This document shows positions 1 to 7,984 of a DNA stretch of 39,094 bases, one piece after another. The first letter of the stretch is position 1. The number at the start of each line of letters is the position of its first letter. Position numbers and translations under genes: made by a program. Below the pieces are notes generated by a model. It saw nothing but the letters and a program-made list of their open reading frames with translations. It was not told where the DNA came from and ran no database searches. Source of the stretch: Spirochaetaceae bacterium (GTDB lineage: Bacteria; Spirochaetota; Spirochaetia; Treponematales; Breznakiellaceae); the NCBI GenBank assembly GCA_031290205.1, contig JAITNZ010000177.1:1-39094 (forward strand), written 5' to 3'.

Positions 1-123
1 GAACATGAAACAGCCCTCCTGTCAGGAGGACGGTCAGACCCACGCGGCCTGATTTCGGCTAGGTTTTGGTTTTGAGGAACCACCCCATTTTCGGCTAGAT
101 TAATTATGAGGCAATGCGAACAC

Positions 124-153
124 TTGACATTTTTCAAAAGGGCGGGGTATAAT
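124..153 (+). promoter_or_regulatory. sigma70-type promoter of the LRR lipoprotein gene
   Basis: TTGACA at 124-129 and TATAAT at 148-153 are both perfect consensus hexamers, separated by 18 bases. Transcription would start near 160, leaving a leader of about 24 bases with AGGAG at 173-177 before the ATG at 184. Upstream lie a small hairpin (CCTCCT/AGGAGG, 15-29) and a 10-base direct repeat TTTCGGCTAG at 53-62 and 89-98. Confidence 0.8.
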
Positions 154-183
154 CATTATAATGTTTGATACTAGGAGTATAAA

Positions 184-1506
184 ATGAGAAACGAAACTAA
201 ATCGCTCTTATTCGTCTGCACGGCAATCGCGGTGTTCGCCGCATTGACGGCACTATCCTCGTGCAGCGTGGTTGCCGATACGTCGGCTCTGAATCTGAAT
301 GAGGATAGCGCGCCGAAAATAACCGGTTTCAATTTTTTGGCTGACACAAACGATCTGAGCGAGGATGCGATTGGCATCATTGACACGAGCGATAACACTA
401 TCAGCGTTATCGTGCCCTACGGGACGGAACGAAGCGGGCTTATCCCCAGCATCATCTGGTCGGGAAACAAGATCGAGCCTGAGGATGCAAGCGCTCGGGA
501 TTTTACCGAAACGCTTAGCTGGACGGTAAAGTCACGCGCAGGCGCCGAAGCGGTCTACCGCGTAACAGTAGTGTCTGCGCCGCCGCTCTCCACGCTCTTT
601 ATCTACAACACAAGCGCAATCTACAACGGCGACGATTTAAAGCTCATAGGGAGTAGAGCGAACCTTGCTTCTAAGAGCGAGTCGACGAGCGACCGGACCA
701 TTGTGAAGCGCGAGGATGAGCCCAAGCCGAACTACGACCCTAGCCTAGACGAAATCGTAAGCTTAGGCGACCTCCCCGACTGGGCGGCGAATAGCATGAC
801 GGCGGACTCACGGCTGGCGTTGCTCTGTGGGCTGAATTACGCCTTCACGATTAACGAAGTGGAGTACCAAAAAGATTACATCTACAAGATTATATGGGGG
901 AAGGATGTGGAGGGCGCTACTACGCTCGGCGATGATTTCCTTGCTGAATTCTTCGGGCTTGCGTCGCTCGAGTTCCCCCCGCTCTCGAATATTACCAGTA
1001 TTGGCGACGGCTTTCTCGCAGGCTGCAACAACCTAGCATTGATCGACCTGAGTCCGCTCTCGAAGATTACCCGTATTGGCGAGGGCTTCATGCGTGACTG
1101 CCGCAGCTTGCCGTCGCTTGACCTTGTCGCGCTCTCGAATGTTACCAGTATCGGCGGTAACTTCCTGACAAGCTCTAGGATAGTTTCGCTCGACCTGAGC
1201 CCGCTCTCGAAGCTAAGAAGCATCGGCGAATCTTTCCTCTATAGCTGCTCCAATTTAACAACGCTTGACTTCAGCCCGCTTTCGAGTATTACCAGTATCG
1301 ACTATATATTTCTCGGAGCTTGCAGCAGCTTATCTAGCGTCAACATGGGCGCCATAAGCGTAACCGTGTTTACTGGTTACGAATATAGCTTCAACTCCTA
1401 CGATGATGAGCAAGTCTGCAAAGTTAAAGTTGCAGGCAGCACGAGTGCATGGGTAAAAAGTTTCTTTAGTGCAAGCCCGGGTGTAACATTTGTGAATAGT
1501 TTGTAA
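184..1506 (+). CDS. BspA-type leucine-rich-repeat lipoprotein
   Basis: A 440-residue predicted lipoprotein. Residues 7-24 are hydrophobic and end in the lipobox LSSC, so Cys27 would be lipidated and the protein anchored to a membrane, probably surface exposed. Residues about 45-130 resemble the DUF5018-type beta domain found in front of repeats in spirochaetal and Bacteroides lipoproteins. From about residue 255 to 385 there are five or six 23-residue repeats of the pattern LSxITSIGxxFLxxCxxLxxLDL, the Treponema/BspA LRR class, implicated in adhesion or protein binding. ATG 184 is chosen because AGGAG sits seven bases before it and a consensus promoter lies upstream. It stands alone, convergent with selD. 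The binding partner cannot be inferred. Confidence 0.8.
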   Translation: MRNETKSLLFVCTAIAVFAALTALSSCSVVADTSALNLNEDSAPKITGFNFLADTNDLSEDAIGIIDTSDNTISVIVPYGTERSGLIPSIIWSGNKIEPEDASARDFTETLSWTVKSRAGAEAVYRVTVVSAPPLSTLFIYNTSAIYNGDDLKLIGSRANLASKSESTSDRTIVKREDEPKPNYDPSLDEIVSLGDLPDWAANSMTADSRLALLCGLNYAFTINEVEYQKDYIYKIIWGKDVEGATTLGDDFLAEFFGLASLEFPPLSNITSIGDGFLAGCNNLALIDLSPLSKITRIGEGFMRDCRSLPSLDLVALSNVTSIGGNFLTSSRIVSLDLSPLSKLRSIGESFLYSCSNLTTLDFSPLSSITSIDYIFLGACSSLSSVNMGAISVTVFTGYEYSFNSYDDEQVCKVKVAGSTSAWVKSFFSASPGVTFVNSL

Positions 1507-1535
1507 GGGCTTCCCGACGGGGAGGAAAAAGAGGC

Positions 1536-1555
1536 GGGCGCTGGACTGAGCGCCC
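1536..1555. terminator. bidirectional terminator between the LRR gene and selD
   Basis: GGGCGCT (1536-1542), a six-base loop and AGCGCCC (1549-1555) form a perfect 7-bp stem. On the plus strand TTCTCTTA follows; on the minus strand a CTCTTTTTCC tract follows after three bases. It lies 30 bases after the LRR stop and 16 bases beyond the selD stop, so it can serve both convergent genes. Confidence 0.65.
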
Positions 1556-1570
1556 TTCTCTTATCCGCAT

Positions 1571-2608
1571 TCATCGAAACATTATCAGGTCTTTCGTTCG
1601 CGGCGCGATTTCCCCTATGATTGCGGCGTGGTAGTCGCCTGCAGTTCGTATGCGTCGTGTAAGCTCCTCCGCCTCATCAGGCGGCGCGGCTACTAACAGC
1701 CCCCCCGATGTTTGCGGGTCGAACATCAGCTCCTGGGTGGCGAAGGGAAGTGCGCACACATCGACGAGCTTTTCCACGCGGTTGCGGTTCCGTTGTCCGG
1801 CGGCAGTTAAGAGATAATCATTGGCATAGTGCACCGCCTGAGGGATGAACGGCAGGGCATCAGGATAGAGGATGATTGACGCCGAATCGCCTGCCATCTC
1901 CAGTGTATGAACGAGCAGCCCGAAACCGGTAACGTCGGTGCAGGCGCTTATATTAAATTCCGCCATGCACTCGCACGCATAGCGGTTGAGCCTTTCCATC
2001 GAAGCAAGCGCCTGCCCAACCGCACTCTCGTCCGCCATCCCCACCCGCAACGCCGCCATCACGATTCCTACGCCCAGTGGTTTCGTGAGTATCAACTTGT
2101 GCCCTCTTTTGGGGGTATTGTTGCGGAGCACTTTCGCCGTTTCAACGGAGCCGGTAACTGCCAACCCGTATTTCGGCTCTTTATCATATATTGAGTGCCC
2201 CCCCCCCAACACGGCGCCGGCTTCGGCAATTTTTTCGGCGCCGCCTGCTAGTATATCAGCCAAAATCTTTTTATCCATCGCTTCGGGGAAGCAGACGAGG
2301 TTCAACGCCAGCAGTGGGCGCCCACCCATTGCCCAGACGTCGCTCAGCGCGTTAGCCGCCGCAATCCGCCCGAATGTCTTTGCGTCATTGACCATGGGGG
2401 GGAAAAAATCAACCGTGAATATAAGCGAACGTTCTTCATCAAGCTGATACACTGCGGCATCATCGGAAGCGTCATACCCGACGAGCAGGTTTTTGTTGCT
2501 ACCGGCGGGGATCCCGCCTAATAAATGCGCCAGCGCCTCACTTTCTATCTTAGCCCCACAGCCCCCACTTGTACAATTTGATAGCAACGAATCGTTACCT
2601 TGTGCCAT
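1571..2608 (-). CDS. selD: selenide, water dikinase (selenophosphate synthetase)
   Basis: SelD uses ATP and selenide to make selenophosphate, the selenium donor for Sec-tRNA and selenouridine. The 345-residue length is normal for the family. The N-terminal active-site segment reads SGGCGAKI, placing Cys17 and Lys20 at the same numbers as in E. coli; the E. coli second cysteine (19) is Ala here. The glycine-rich ATP-binding AIRS fold follows, with VGYDASDDAAVY, FFPPMVNDAKTFGRIAA, GGHSIYDKEPKYG and the C-terminal FDPQTSGGLL. The start has GAGGAG six bases upstream. It is the third gene after a UroD-type methyltransferase and a corrinoid protein, 138 bases after the latter. Its presence implies that this organism makes selenoproteins or selenouridine; the enzyme itself is the Cys form, not Sec. 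Confidence 0.95.
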   Translation of the reverse strand: MAQGNDSLLSNCTSGGCGAKIESEALAHLLGGIPAGSNKNLLVGYDASDDAAVYQLDEERSLIFTVDFFPPMVNDAKTFGRIAAANALSDVWAMGGRPLLALNLVCFPEAMDKKILADILAGGAEKIAEAGAVLGGGHSIYDKEPKYGLAVTGSVETAKVLRNNTPKRGHKLILTKPLGVGIVMAALRVGMADESAVGQALASMERLNRYACECMAEFNISACTDVTGFGLLVHTLEMAGDSASIILYPDALPFIPQAVHYANDYLLTAAGQRNRNRVEKLVDVCALPFATQELMFDPQTSGGLLVAAPPDEAEELTRRIRTAGDYHAAIIGEIAPRTKDLIMFR

Positions 2609-2638
2609 ACATAGCTCCTCTAAATATTTTTGTGCGCT

Positions 2639-2656
2639 ACCCCGCTTGCGCGGGGT
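2639..2656. repeat. GC-rich hairpin in the corrinoid-protein/selD gap
   Basis: ACCCCGC and GCGGGGT form a perfect 7-bp stem around the loop TTGC. It lies in the 138-base gap between the corrinoid-protein stop (2747) and the selD start. No T-tract follows on the minus strand, so an intercistronic RNA structure is more likely than a strong terminator. The rest of the gap (2657-2746) is GC-rich, with no gene seen. Confidence 0.5.
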
Positions 2657-2746
2657 CGGGCTATCCGCTCCAATGTGCTCATTCCGCTACGCTCCATTCC
2701 GCGCATTTCCGCTTCTATCCCTAGCGCCGCAACGGCAGTGTGCCGC

Positions 2747-3388
2747 TCATTTGAAAAGTCCCTGACAGACGCGCACGGCTTCGGTAGCATTTTTTGCGTA
2801 AGCGTCCGCGCCGATGCGTTTGGAAAACGCCAGCGAAACAGGTCCCCCCCCTACCGCAACTTTGAATTGATTCCGTATCCCTCTATCATTGAGAATCTTT
2901 ATCACCTCCGCCATGTTGTCCATAGTTGTTGTCATAAGCGACGAAAGCAAAATAATATCGGCATGGTATTCGAGCGCCTTTTCGACAAATGTTGCGGGGC
3001 GCACGTCGCGCCCTAAATCCTCTATATCAAAGCCTGATGCCTCCAGCATAATTTTTACCAGATTTTTGCCTATATCGTGCGTATCGCCTTCGATGACACC
3101 AATTACCGCACGTTTGCGAAGTGCGCCGCCGCCCTGTTTGATGTGCGGCTTCAGAATAGCAATCCCCTCGTTCATAGCATCCGAGCAGATAATCAATTCG
3201 GGAACAAAATATTCCTCATCCTCGAAGAGCTTCCCTGCCCGCGACATACCGTCGGCAAGCCCCTTATCGATTGCTTCGTAAGCGTCGACGTTTTTTTCAA
3301 CAGCCTCTTTTGAAAGGCGAATGGCGCTCTCCTCGTCCATATCTACAACAGAGTCGGATAGTTTTTTATACAGTTCTTCATTAGTCAT
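2747..3388 (-). CDS. corrinoid (B12-binding) protein of the MtaC/MtbC/MttC type
   Basis: A 213-residue two-domain corrinoid protein. Residues 1-88 form the helical cap domain (B12-binding 2) and residues 92-213 the Rossmann-like cobalamin domain. The cobalt-ligating motif DxHxxG is present as D102-T-H104-D-I-G107. The later serine/glycine signatures LLSSLMTTTM and VAVGGGPVS are also present. Such proteins carry a methyl group on cobalt between a substrate-specific methyltransferase and an acceptor-side methyltransferase. The start has AGGAG before ATG 3388. It lies 16 bases downstream of a UroD-type methyltransferase, the usual partner family, and upstream of selD. No MttB-, MtaB- or MtbB-like substrate methyltransferase is in the window, so the methyl donor is unknown. 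Confidence 0.9.
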   Translation of the reverse strand: MTNEELYKKLSDSVVDMDEESAIRLSKEAVEKNVDAYEAIDKGLADGMSRAGKLFEDEEYFVPELIICSDAMNEGIAILKPHIKQGGGALRKRAVIGVIEGDTHDIGKNLVKIMLEASGFDIEDLGRDVRPATFVEKALEYHADIILLSSLMTTTMDNMAEVIKILNDRGIRNQFKVAVGGGPVSLAFSKRIGADAYAKNATEAVRVCQGLFK

Positions 3389-3404
3389 TTAATTACTCCT
3401 CATT

Positions 3405-4439
3405 TTAATGTGAAATTTGATGTGCTAACACTACACCGGACATCGCTTTTAAGTTAGCAATTGGTGTCGAAGGCGGGATGTCGCAGCCGGGTGTCAGCAC
3501 GAAGCCGCCACCTTCGCCCGCATCACTGATGCACTGTTTGCAGGCGGCGGCGACTGCTTCCGGCGTTCCCTGCTGCATGATGCCGACAGGGTCCATATTG
3601 CCTGCGAAAGCCGTCTTTCCGCCGAACACCTCGCGGCATTTTTTTAAGCTTACCTTGTAATCCACCGAAACAATATCGATGTTTATGCCGTTCAGCAGGT
3701 CGAGGCGGTTTTCAATGTTACCGCAAATATGCAAAGCGGTAGCAACCTTCTTTGAGCGCAGTTCCGTAAAAACTTTTTTGAAAACGGGAAAAACAAATTC
3801 CTGGAAATGCTTACGGGAAATCATATCGCCTGAGGCGCTTGGTTCGGCAATCACGACAAAGTTCACCCCGTTATCAATATAGAGTTGCATATAATGCAGA
3901 CAGAGATTTGTGGTAAAATCTAACAGGCGGCGCACCGAGTCGGGATTACGGTACACATCCCGCATCAGATTCTCGGCGCCATAGAGAATGCCTGCCAGCG
4001 TCCAGGGACCCCAGCGGGTAAGGGCGATAAACTGTTTGTTATCTACTTTTTTTCCCAGATGTTTTGTTACCTCCAGCATAAAGAGCACGGCGGAGTCGTC
4101 TTTTATCGTATCGATGTTGATTGAACTAATATCTGAAATATTTTTTATCAGGGTATCGACAACATCGGGGGTGCCTTTTGCGCGGAATTGTATCTTACCC
4201 CCTATCGCGCCGACGACCATATTGTTGTAACCGGACATCGCCCAGCTTATATCAGAATCAACCGAGGTATAGGTGTTAAAAAGGATATCCGCTACTTTTT
4301 CGCTTTCCGCGCGAAGGGCATTTTCCAACGAGATGCCGTTACTCGTCAGCGCCCATGCGCCGCCCGACCATACGGTAACCGCCTGACGCGGGGTCGGTTT
4401 TAACTCCAGCGTATTTTGGATAATTTCTTTCGCATTCAT
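3405..4439 (-). CDS. zinc UroD/MtaA-family corrinoid methyltransferase (copy 1)
   Basis: A 344-residue member of the uroporphyrinogen-decarboxylase/MtaA/CmuA fold. The family zinc site H-x-C ... C is visible as H237-I-C239 and C319 (TPGCDIPPSTP). These residues activate a thiol acceptor in MtaA-type enzymes and are absent from true haem decarboxylases. The start is placed at ATG 4439, with AAGGAGG seven bases upstream; the longer open frame to 4523 reads into repeat DNA. It precedes a corrinoid protein, so transfer of a methyl group from methyl-cobalamin to a thiol or similar acceptor is the likely reaction. The acceptor cannot be told: coenzyme M, tetrahydrofolate or a sulfur/selenium compound are all possible. 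It is one of three UroD-type paralogues in the window. Confidence 0.85.
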   Translation of the reverse strand: MNAKEIIQNTLELKPTPRQAVTVWSGGAWALTSNGISLENALRAESEKVADILFNTYTSVDSDISWAMSGYNNMVVGAIGGKIQFRAKGTPDVVDTLIKNISDISSINIDTIKDDSAVLFMLEVTKHLGKKVDNKQFIALTRWGPWTLAGILYGAENLMRDVYRNPDSVRRLLDFTTNLCLHYMQLYIDNGVNFVVIAEPSASGDMISRKHFQEFVFPVFKKVFTELRSKKVATALHICGNIENRLDLLNGINIDIVSVDYKVSLKKCREVFGGKTAFAGNMDPVGIMQQGTPEAVAAACKQCISDAGEGGGFVLTPGCDIPPSTPIANLKAMSGVVLAHQISH

Positions 4440-4462
4440 TTTTTCCTCCTTCACATGATGTT

Positions 4463-4711
4463 GGAGAGTGGGGGATGGGGGATGGGGAACAGGGAACAGG
4501 GGAAGATTCCAGTTTGAAATCATTTTTCACTCTTCACTACTCATTCACTACTCATTCACTACTCACTCACCACTCACTTACTCACTACTCACTCACTACT
4601 CACTCACTACTCACTTTTCACTCACTCTTCACTCACTCACTCACTACTCACTACTCACTACTCACTACTCACTACTCACTACTCACTACTCACTACTCAC
4701 TCATTCACCAC
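4463..4711. repeat. heptanucleotide-arm repeat element I
   Basis: Left arm 4463-4504 consists of G-rich plus-strand heptads (GGGGATG twice, GGGAACA twice). A small core follows, GATT (4505-4508), nine bases, AATC (4518-4521). The right arm 4522-4711 is about 26 pyrimidine-rich heptads, mainly ACTCACT/CTACTCA with ATTCACT variants. On the minus strand the right arm is repeated TAGTGAG, with stops in all three frames. It fills most of the 348-base gap between the amino-acid binding protein (its stop is 77 bases away) and the methyltransferase start. No gene is seen; the plus-strand frames there are an artefact of the repeat. Confidence 0.9.
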
Positions 4712-4787
4712 TCACTCCATAATCCATAATCCCCCTCGCTGCTCCCAGCCGGCCCGCATTAAAGGGACCGGCAACATCAATCATTGC

Positions 4788-5621
4788 TTATTTTACGACG
4801 CCGTGTTCTACGACGACGGATTCGGGGTCGACTGCTTTACCGTAGACGGGGAGCAGGGTTGCCTTGTAGTCGTCGTGGAAGAAGGTGTCGCCAACGCCGG
4901 TGCTGATTTCGTTGTTCAGCCAGTCGAGCAATTCCTTGTTGCCTTTACGGACGGCGGCGGCTATCGTATCGAGGCTACCGATTGATTGAATTGTCGTGGT
5001 GAAGCCGGGGTTTTGGACAGACCAGGCGAATACGACTGTGTTATCCTGCGCAAGGGCAGGGGCGCGACCGTCTTTCAGCGCGTTGAATCCGGCGCTGATC
5101 TGTTCATACTTTTGCAGCTTAATCTTGGGATAATTTTTGGCAAAGTAGACTTCGGAGGTTGTCCCCGGATTGACGATGAGTTCCTTGCCTTCCAGGTCGC
5201 TGATCTTTTTGATGGGGGCGCGGTCTGGGGAGACGATGCCGATAGCGACTTTCATGTAGGGCAGCGTAAAATCGACGGCGAGGGCGCGGTCGGGGGTTAC
5301 GGTAAAGTTTGCCATGATGATGTCAACTTTATCGGATTGCAGGAATTCGACGCGGTTTGCCGGGTCGACCGAGACAAATTCGATAGCATTTTCGTCACCG
5401 AGCATATCTTTGGCGATGCGGTGTGCGAAATACACATCGTATCCTTGGTAAATGCCCTTTGCGTCGACAAAACCAAACGGGGGTGTATCGGAAAATATAC
5501 CTATCCTGATTTTCCCCGCCTTCTTGATTTTTTCAAGAGAGCCGCTCGCATCCTGTTGTCCGCCTGCAAAGGCAGCAACAGCCATCATAAAAGCCAGTAA
5601 TACAAACAATAGCTTTTTCAT
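4788..5621 (-). CDS. polar amino-acid ABC transporter substrate-binding protein
   Basis: A 277-residue periplasmic binding protein of the SBP_bac_3 family (GlnH/HisJ/PEB1 class). A signal peptide occupies residues 1-19 (MKKLLFVLLAFMMAVAAFA), with a signal-peptidase-I-like end and no lipobox cysteine. The mature start LEKIKKAGKIRIGIFSDTPP is diagnostic, and GYDVYFAHRIAKDMLG and VDFTLPYM belong to the ligand lobes. The start has AGGAGG about six bases before ATG 5621. It is the last gene of the operon permease-permease-ATPase-binding protein and probably delivers a polar amino acid. Specificity cannot be read off. A heptad repeat element follows its 3' end. Confidence 0.88.
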   Translation of the reverse strand: MKKLLFVLLAFMMAVAAFAGGQQDASGSLEKIKKAGKIRIGIFSDTPPFGFVDAKGIYQGYDVYFAHRIAKDMLGDENAIEFVSVDPANRVEFLQSDKVDIIMANFTVTPDRALAVDFTLPYMKVAIGIVSPDRAPIKKISDLEGKELIVNPGTTSEVYFAKNYPKIKLQKYEQISAGFNALKDGRAPALAQDNTVVFAWSVQNPGFTTTIQSIGSLDTIAAAVRKGNKELLDWLNNEISTGVGDTFFHDDYKATLLPVYGKAVDPESVVVEHGVVK

Positions 5622-5681
5622 TTTTTCCCTCCTATAGGAATAATAATATATGAGACTAAACGAGAGGCTAAAGCCTAAAGT

Positions 5682-6455
5682 TTAGGAGTCTCCTAGCTTC
5701 AAGGCGTTATCAAAACTGAAAATATTCAAAAACCGCGACGCCCGCTCGGTTTTTGGCTGGGAAAAGAACTGTTTCGGCTCGTTTTCCTCGACAATCTCGC
5801 CGCCGTCGATAAAAACGACGCGGTCGGCAACGGCGCTGGCAAACTGCATTTCGTGGGTAACGATAAGCATCGTCATCCCGCTTTTTGCCAGTTCCAGCAT
5901 AACATCCAGCACCTCGCGGACCATTTCGGGGTCGAGCGCGGCGGTTATTTCATCAAAAAGCATGATTTCGGGGTTCATCATCAGGGCACGGACTATGGCG
6001 GCGCGTTGTTTTTGCCCGCCGGAAAGCTGGCGGGGGAAGGCTCGGCTCTTATCTTGGAGCGCTACTCGCTCTAAGAGTGCCATCGCATCACGTTTTGCCT
6101 CTTTTCTGTCCCGTTTTTGCACCTGAATTGGACCCAAAAGGACATTTTCCAGCACCGTCATGTGCGGGAAGAGTTCGTAGGACTGAAAAACCATGCCGAT
6201 TTTCTGGCGGATAAGCCTCCAGTCGCTGTCTTTAGCGCTTATCAGCGTGCCATCGAGGCGTATTTCGCCTGCCTGTATAGTCTCGAGCCCGTTGATGCAA
6301 CGGAGCAGGGTGCTTTTCCCGCAGCCGGAAGGACCCAAAATCACGACGACTTCCCGGTTATTGATGGACAGCGAGACATCTTTGAGCACCGGATTGCCGT
6401 CAAATTCCTTGAAAAGGCGCACGATTTCCAAAACCGGCTTTCGCTTTACTGCCAT
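5682..6455 (-). CDS. polar amino-acid ABC transporter ATP-binding protein
   Basis: A 257-residue ABC ATPase of the GlnQ/HisP class. Visible motifs are Walker A GPSGCGKST, Q-loop MVFQSYELFPHM, signature LSGGQKQRAAIVRAL, Walker B IMLFDEITAALDPE and the switch histidine in VTHEM. The start ATG 6455 has GGAGAGG just upstream and overlaps the permease stop by 10 bases, a translational-coupling arrangement; the longer frame to 6497 lacks a ribosome site. LFDEITAALDP replaces the usual LFDEPTSALDP, so the Pro after the catalytic Glu is Ile, which is unusual but does not touch the catalytic residue. Confidence 0.92.
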   Translation of the reverse strand: MAVKRKPVLEIVRLFKEFDGNPVLKDVSLSINNREVVVILGPSGCGKSTLLRCINGLETIQAGEIRLDGTLISAKDSDWRLIRQKIGMVFQSYELFPHMTVLENVLLGPIQVQKRDRKEAKRDAMALLERVALQDKSRAFPRQLSGGQKQRAAIVRALMMNPEIMLFDEITAALDPEMVREVLDVMLELAKSGMTMLIVTHEMQFASAVADRVVFIDGGEIVEENEPKQFFSQPKTERASRFLNIFSFDNALKLGDS

Positions 6456-7114
6456 AGCCTCTCCAAATACTTTGAAACCCGAGAGAGCGGCATACAAAGA
6501 ATAAAATAAAGCAAAAATATCAATCCGTAAACCCAGAAGGCGGCGTCCGGGCTTTGAAAGCGATTGGCTTCGATGACCTGCTGTCCGATTTTCAGCACCT
6601 CGACCACGCCGATCATCACGACAAGCGACGTGCTTTTTATCATACGGGTTGTCAGATTGATGGCGCCCGGTATCAAGCGGCGCACTGCCTGCGGGATGAT
6701 GACAAAGAAATATACCTGCGCTTGGGAAAGTCCCAGCGCATAGCCGCTTTCATACTGATGATGATCGATGCTGGTGATGGAGCCGCGCACCAGATCGCCC
6801 ATTTCGGCGGCGCCCCAGAGGACAAAAACGAGTATCGAGGCTGTTTCGCCGCTCAAATTCAGGTGAAAGTTGATGGAAAGTCCAAAATATATGATGAAGA
6901 GCCAGACTATCACCGGGATAATCCGCATCGCTTCCAGATAGAAGCGGCAGACGACGCGCAAAATCAGGCTCTGCTTGGTCATCAGGATACCTGTGAAAAT
7001 CCCCGCCACCATCGAAAGCGTTACGGAAACAAGCGCGATGCGGGCGCTTATCCACAGCCCGCCGAGGATACGCTGCATGTTGATGCCGTCAAAGAGAATG
7101 TCCAAACCCTGCAA
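6446..7114 (-). CDS. amino-acid ABC transporter permease (second)
   Basis: A 222-residue HisM/GlnP-type inner-membrane permease with about five membrane segments and the EAA-type loop YALGLSQAQVYFFVIIPQAVRR near residues 130-150. The preferred start is TTG at 7114: AAGGAGG lies seven bases upstream, whereas the longer ATG frame to 7183 is only the shifted end of the preceding gene. That start overlaps the upstream permease by 26 bases. Together with the next permease it would form the heterodimeric channel for the binding protein at 4788-5621. Confidence 0.88.
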   Translation of the reverse strand: MQGLDILFDGINMQRILGGLWISARIALVSVTLSMVAGIFTGILMTKQSLILRVVCRFYLEAMRIIPVIVWLFIIYFGLSINFHLNLSGETASILVFVLWGAAEMGDLVRGSITSIDHHQYESGYALGLSQAQVYFFVIIPQAVRRLIPGAINLTTRMIKSTSLVVMIGVVEVLKIGQQVIEANRFQSPDAAFWVYGLIFLLYFILCMPLSRVSKYLERLWQ

Positions 7115-7754
7115 AACGCAGCCTCCTTTCCGCGAAGCGGAACAAGAACGAAAGCGGCAGCAGCAGCACCAGATAGCCGGCAACGAGCAGCACCAGCGAT
7201 TCGTTTGTTTTATAATACATCCCGATAAGCTGCCGTGCCACGGCGATGAGGTCCGAGAGCGCGATGATGCTCACCACGCCCGTCTCCTTGATGAGGAAGA
7301 GCACGTTGGCAGCCAGCGCGCTCATCGAGACGGCGAGGGCTTGGGGCAGCACGACAAAGCGTATCAGCTGCGGCTGGGAGAGCCCAATCGAAAGCCCCGC
7401 CTCAATCTGTCCTTTGCTAATTGCCTCGAAGCCGCCCCGAAATGCCTCTGCCATGTAGGAGCCGCCGAGGAACGAAAGCCCTACGACCGCGCAGGTAAAC
7501 GAAGTGAAGGTTATCCCTATGCGGGGCAGCCCGAAGTAGAGGAGAAAAAGCTGAATCAAAAGCGGCGTATTCCGCGAAAGTTCGATATAGGCGCCGCAAA
7601 GCCGCTTAAGAGCTGGCACGCGGTAATAGCGGACAAGCGCGCAGAAAAACCCGATTACCAGTGAGTAAAGCACCCCAAAGAAGCAGAGTTTAAGCACCAA
7701 AATGATGGCATCGATATAGAGGGGTATGAATTGTATGATAAAAGTCTGACTCAA
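7089..7754 (-). CDS. amino-acid ABC transporter permease (first)
   Basis: A 221-residue HisQ/GlnP-type permease, first gene of the amino-acid importer operon. The family signatures YIELSRNTPLLIQLFLLYFG (residues 57-76) and the EAA loop GLSIGLSQPQLIRFVVLPQAL are clear. The start codon is TTG (7752-7754) with a modest AGGA about ten bases upstream. Its last 26 bases overlap the second permease, which also begins with TTG. A promoter lies 40 bases upstream. Confidence 0.88.
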   Translation of the reverse strand: MSQTFIIQFIPLYIDAIILVLKLCFFGVLYSLVIGFFCALVRYYRVPALKRLCGAYIELSRNTPLLIQLFLLYFGLPRIGITFTSFTCAVVGLSFLGGSYMAEAFRGGFEAISKGQIEAGLSIGLSQPQLIRFVVLPQALAVSMSALAANVLFLIKETGVVSIIALSDLIAVARQLIGMYYKTNESLVLLVAGYLVLLLPLSFLFRFAERRLRFAGFGHSL

Positions 7755-7793
7755 AGGATAATTCCTATTATATTTATATATTTGCTAGGTATA

Positions 7794-7822
7794 AGCATAG
7801 CATTACTCAATGTAACTGTCAA
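7794..7822 (-). promoter_or_regulatory. promoter of the amino-acid ABC operon
   Basis: On the minus strand TTGACA (7822-7817) is followed after 17 bases by TATGCT (7799-7794). Transcription would start near 7787, about 33 bases before the TTG start at 7754. The small palindrome at 7827-7839 lies just upstream of the -35 box. Confidence 0.65.
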
Positions 7823-7826
7823 GAGG

Positions 7827-7964
7827 GCGCCTCAGGCGCTTCCAAGGTGCAATTTATTTTTCGTGGTAAATTCCAAATTGCCAACGGGGGGGCGTTGCGG
7901 GGGCACTCCCCCGCAGAGGAGGTAGCGCGCAACAAAGTGCGCGCGTAGGGGGATACTTCCCCCT
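7827..7964. repeat. mini-palindrome plus composite GC-rich dispersed repeat (copy A)
   Basis: GCGCC-TCA-GGCGC at 7827-7839 is one of the window's short palindromes. From about 7845 a segment beginning GGTGCAATTTATTTTTCG is followed by GGGGGCGTTGCGGGGGCAC and a series of GC-rich stems up to TAGGGGGATACTTCCCCC. The same parts in the same order recur on the opposite strand at 30923-31151. This fills the gap between the amino-acid operon promoter and the methyltransferase stop at 7985; no gene is seen. Confidence 0.75.
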
Positions 7965-7984
7965 CTTCCCCTACTCCCCACGCT

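Noticed and set aside
882..1223. 113-codon minus-strand ORF opposite the LRR gene
   Set aside because: It mirrors the 69-base LRR repeats and has no ribosome site.
1571..2608. SelD as a selenoprotein
   Set aside because: Codon 17 is an ordinary Cys codon, and no in-frame TGA with a following hairpin was found there.
3405..4439. True uroporphyrinogen decarboxylase (hemE)
   Set aside because: The HxC...C zinc residues and the corrinoid partner indicate a methyltransferase; the same argument applies to the copies at 7985 and 20073.
4522..4711. Possible CRISPR array
   Set aside because: The seven-base period has no spacers and no cas genes are nearby.
4468..4729. Overlapping plus-strand ORFs of 84 codons rich in His, Ser, Leu and Thr
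   Set aside because: They are direct translation of ACTCACT heptads, which lack stops on that strand; no start signal is present.
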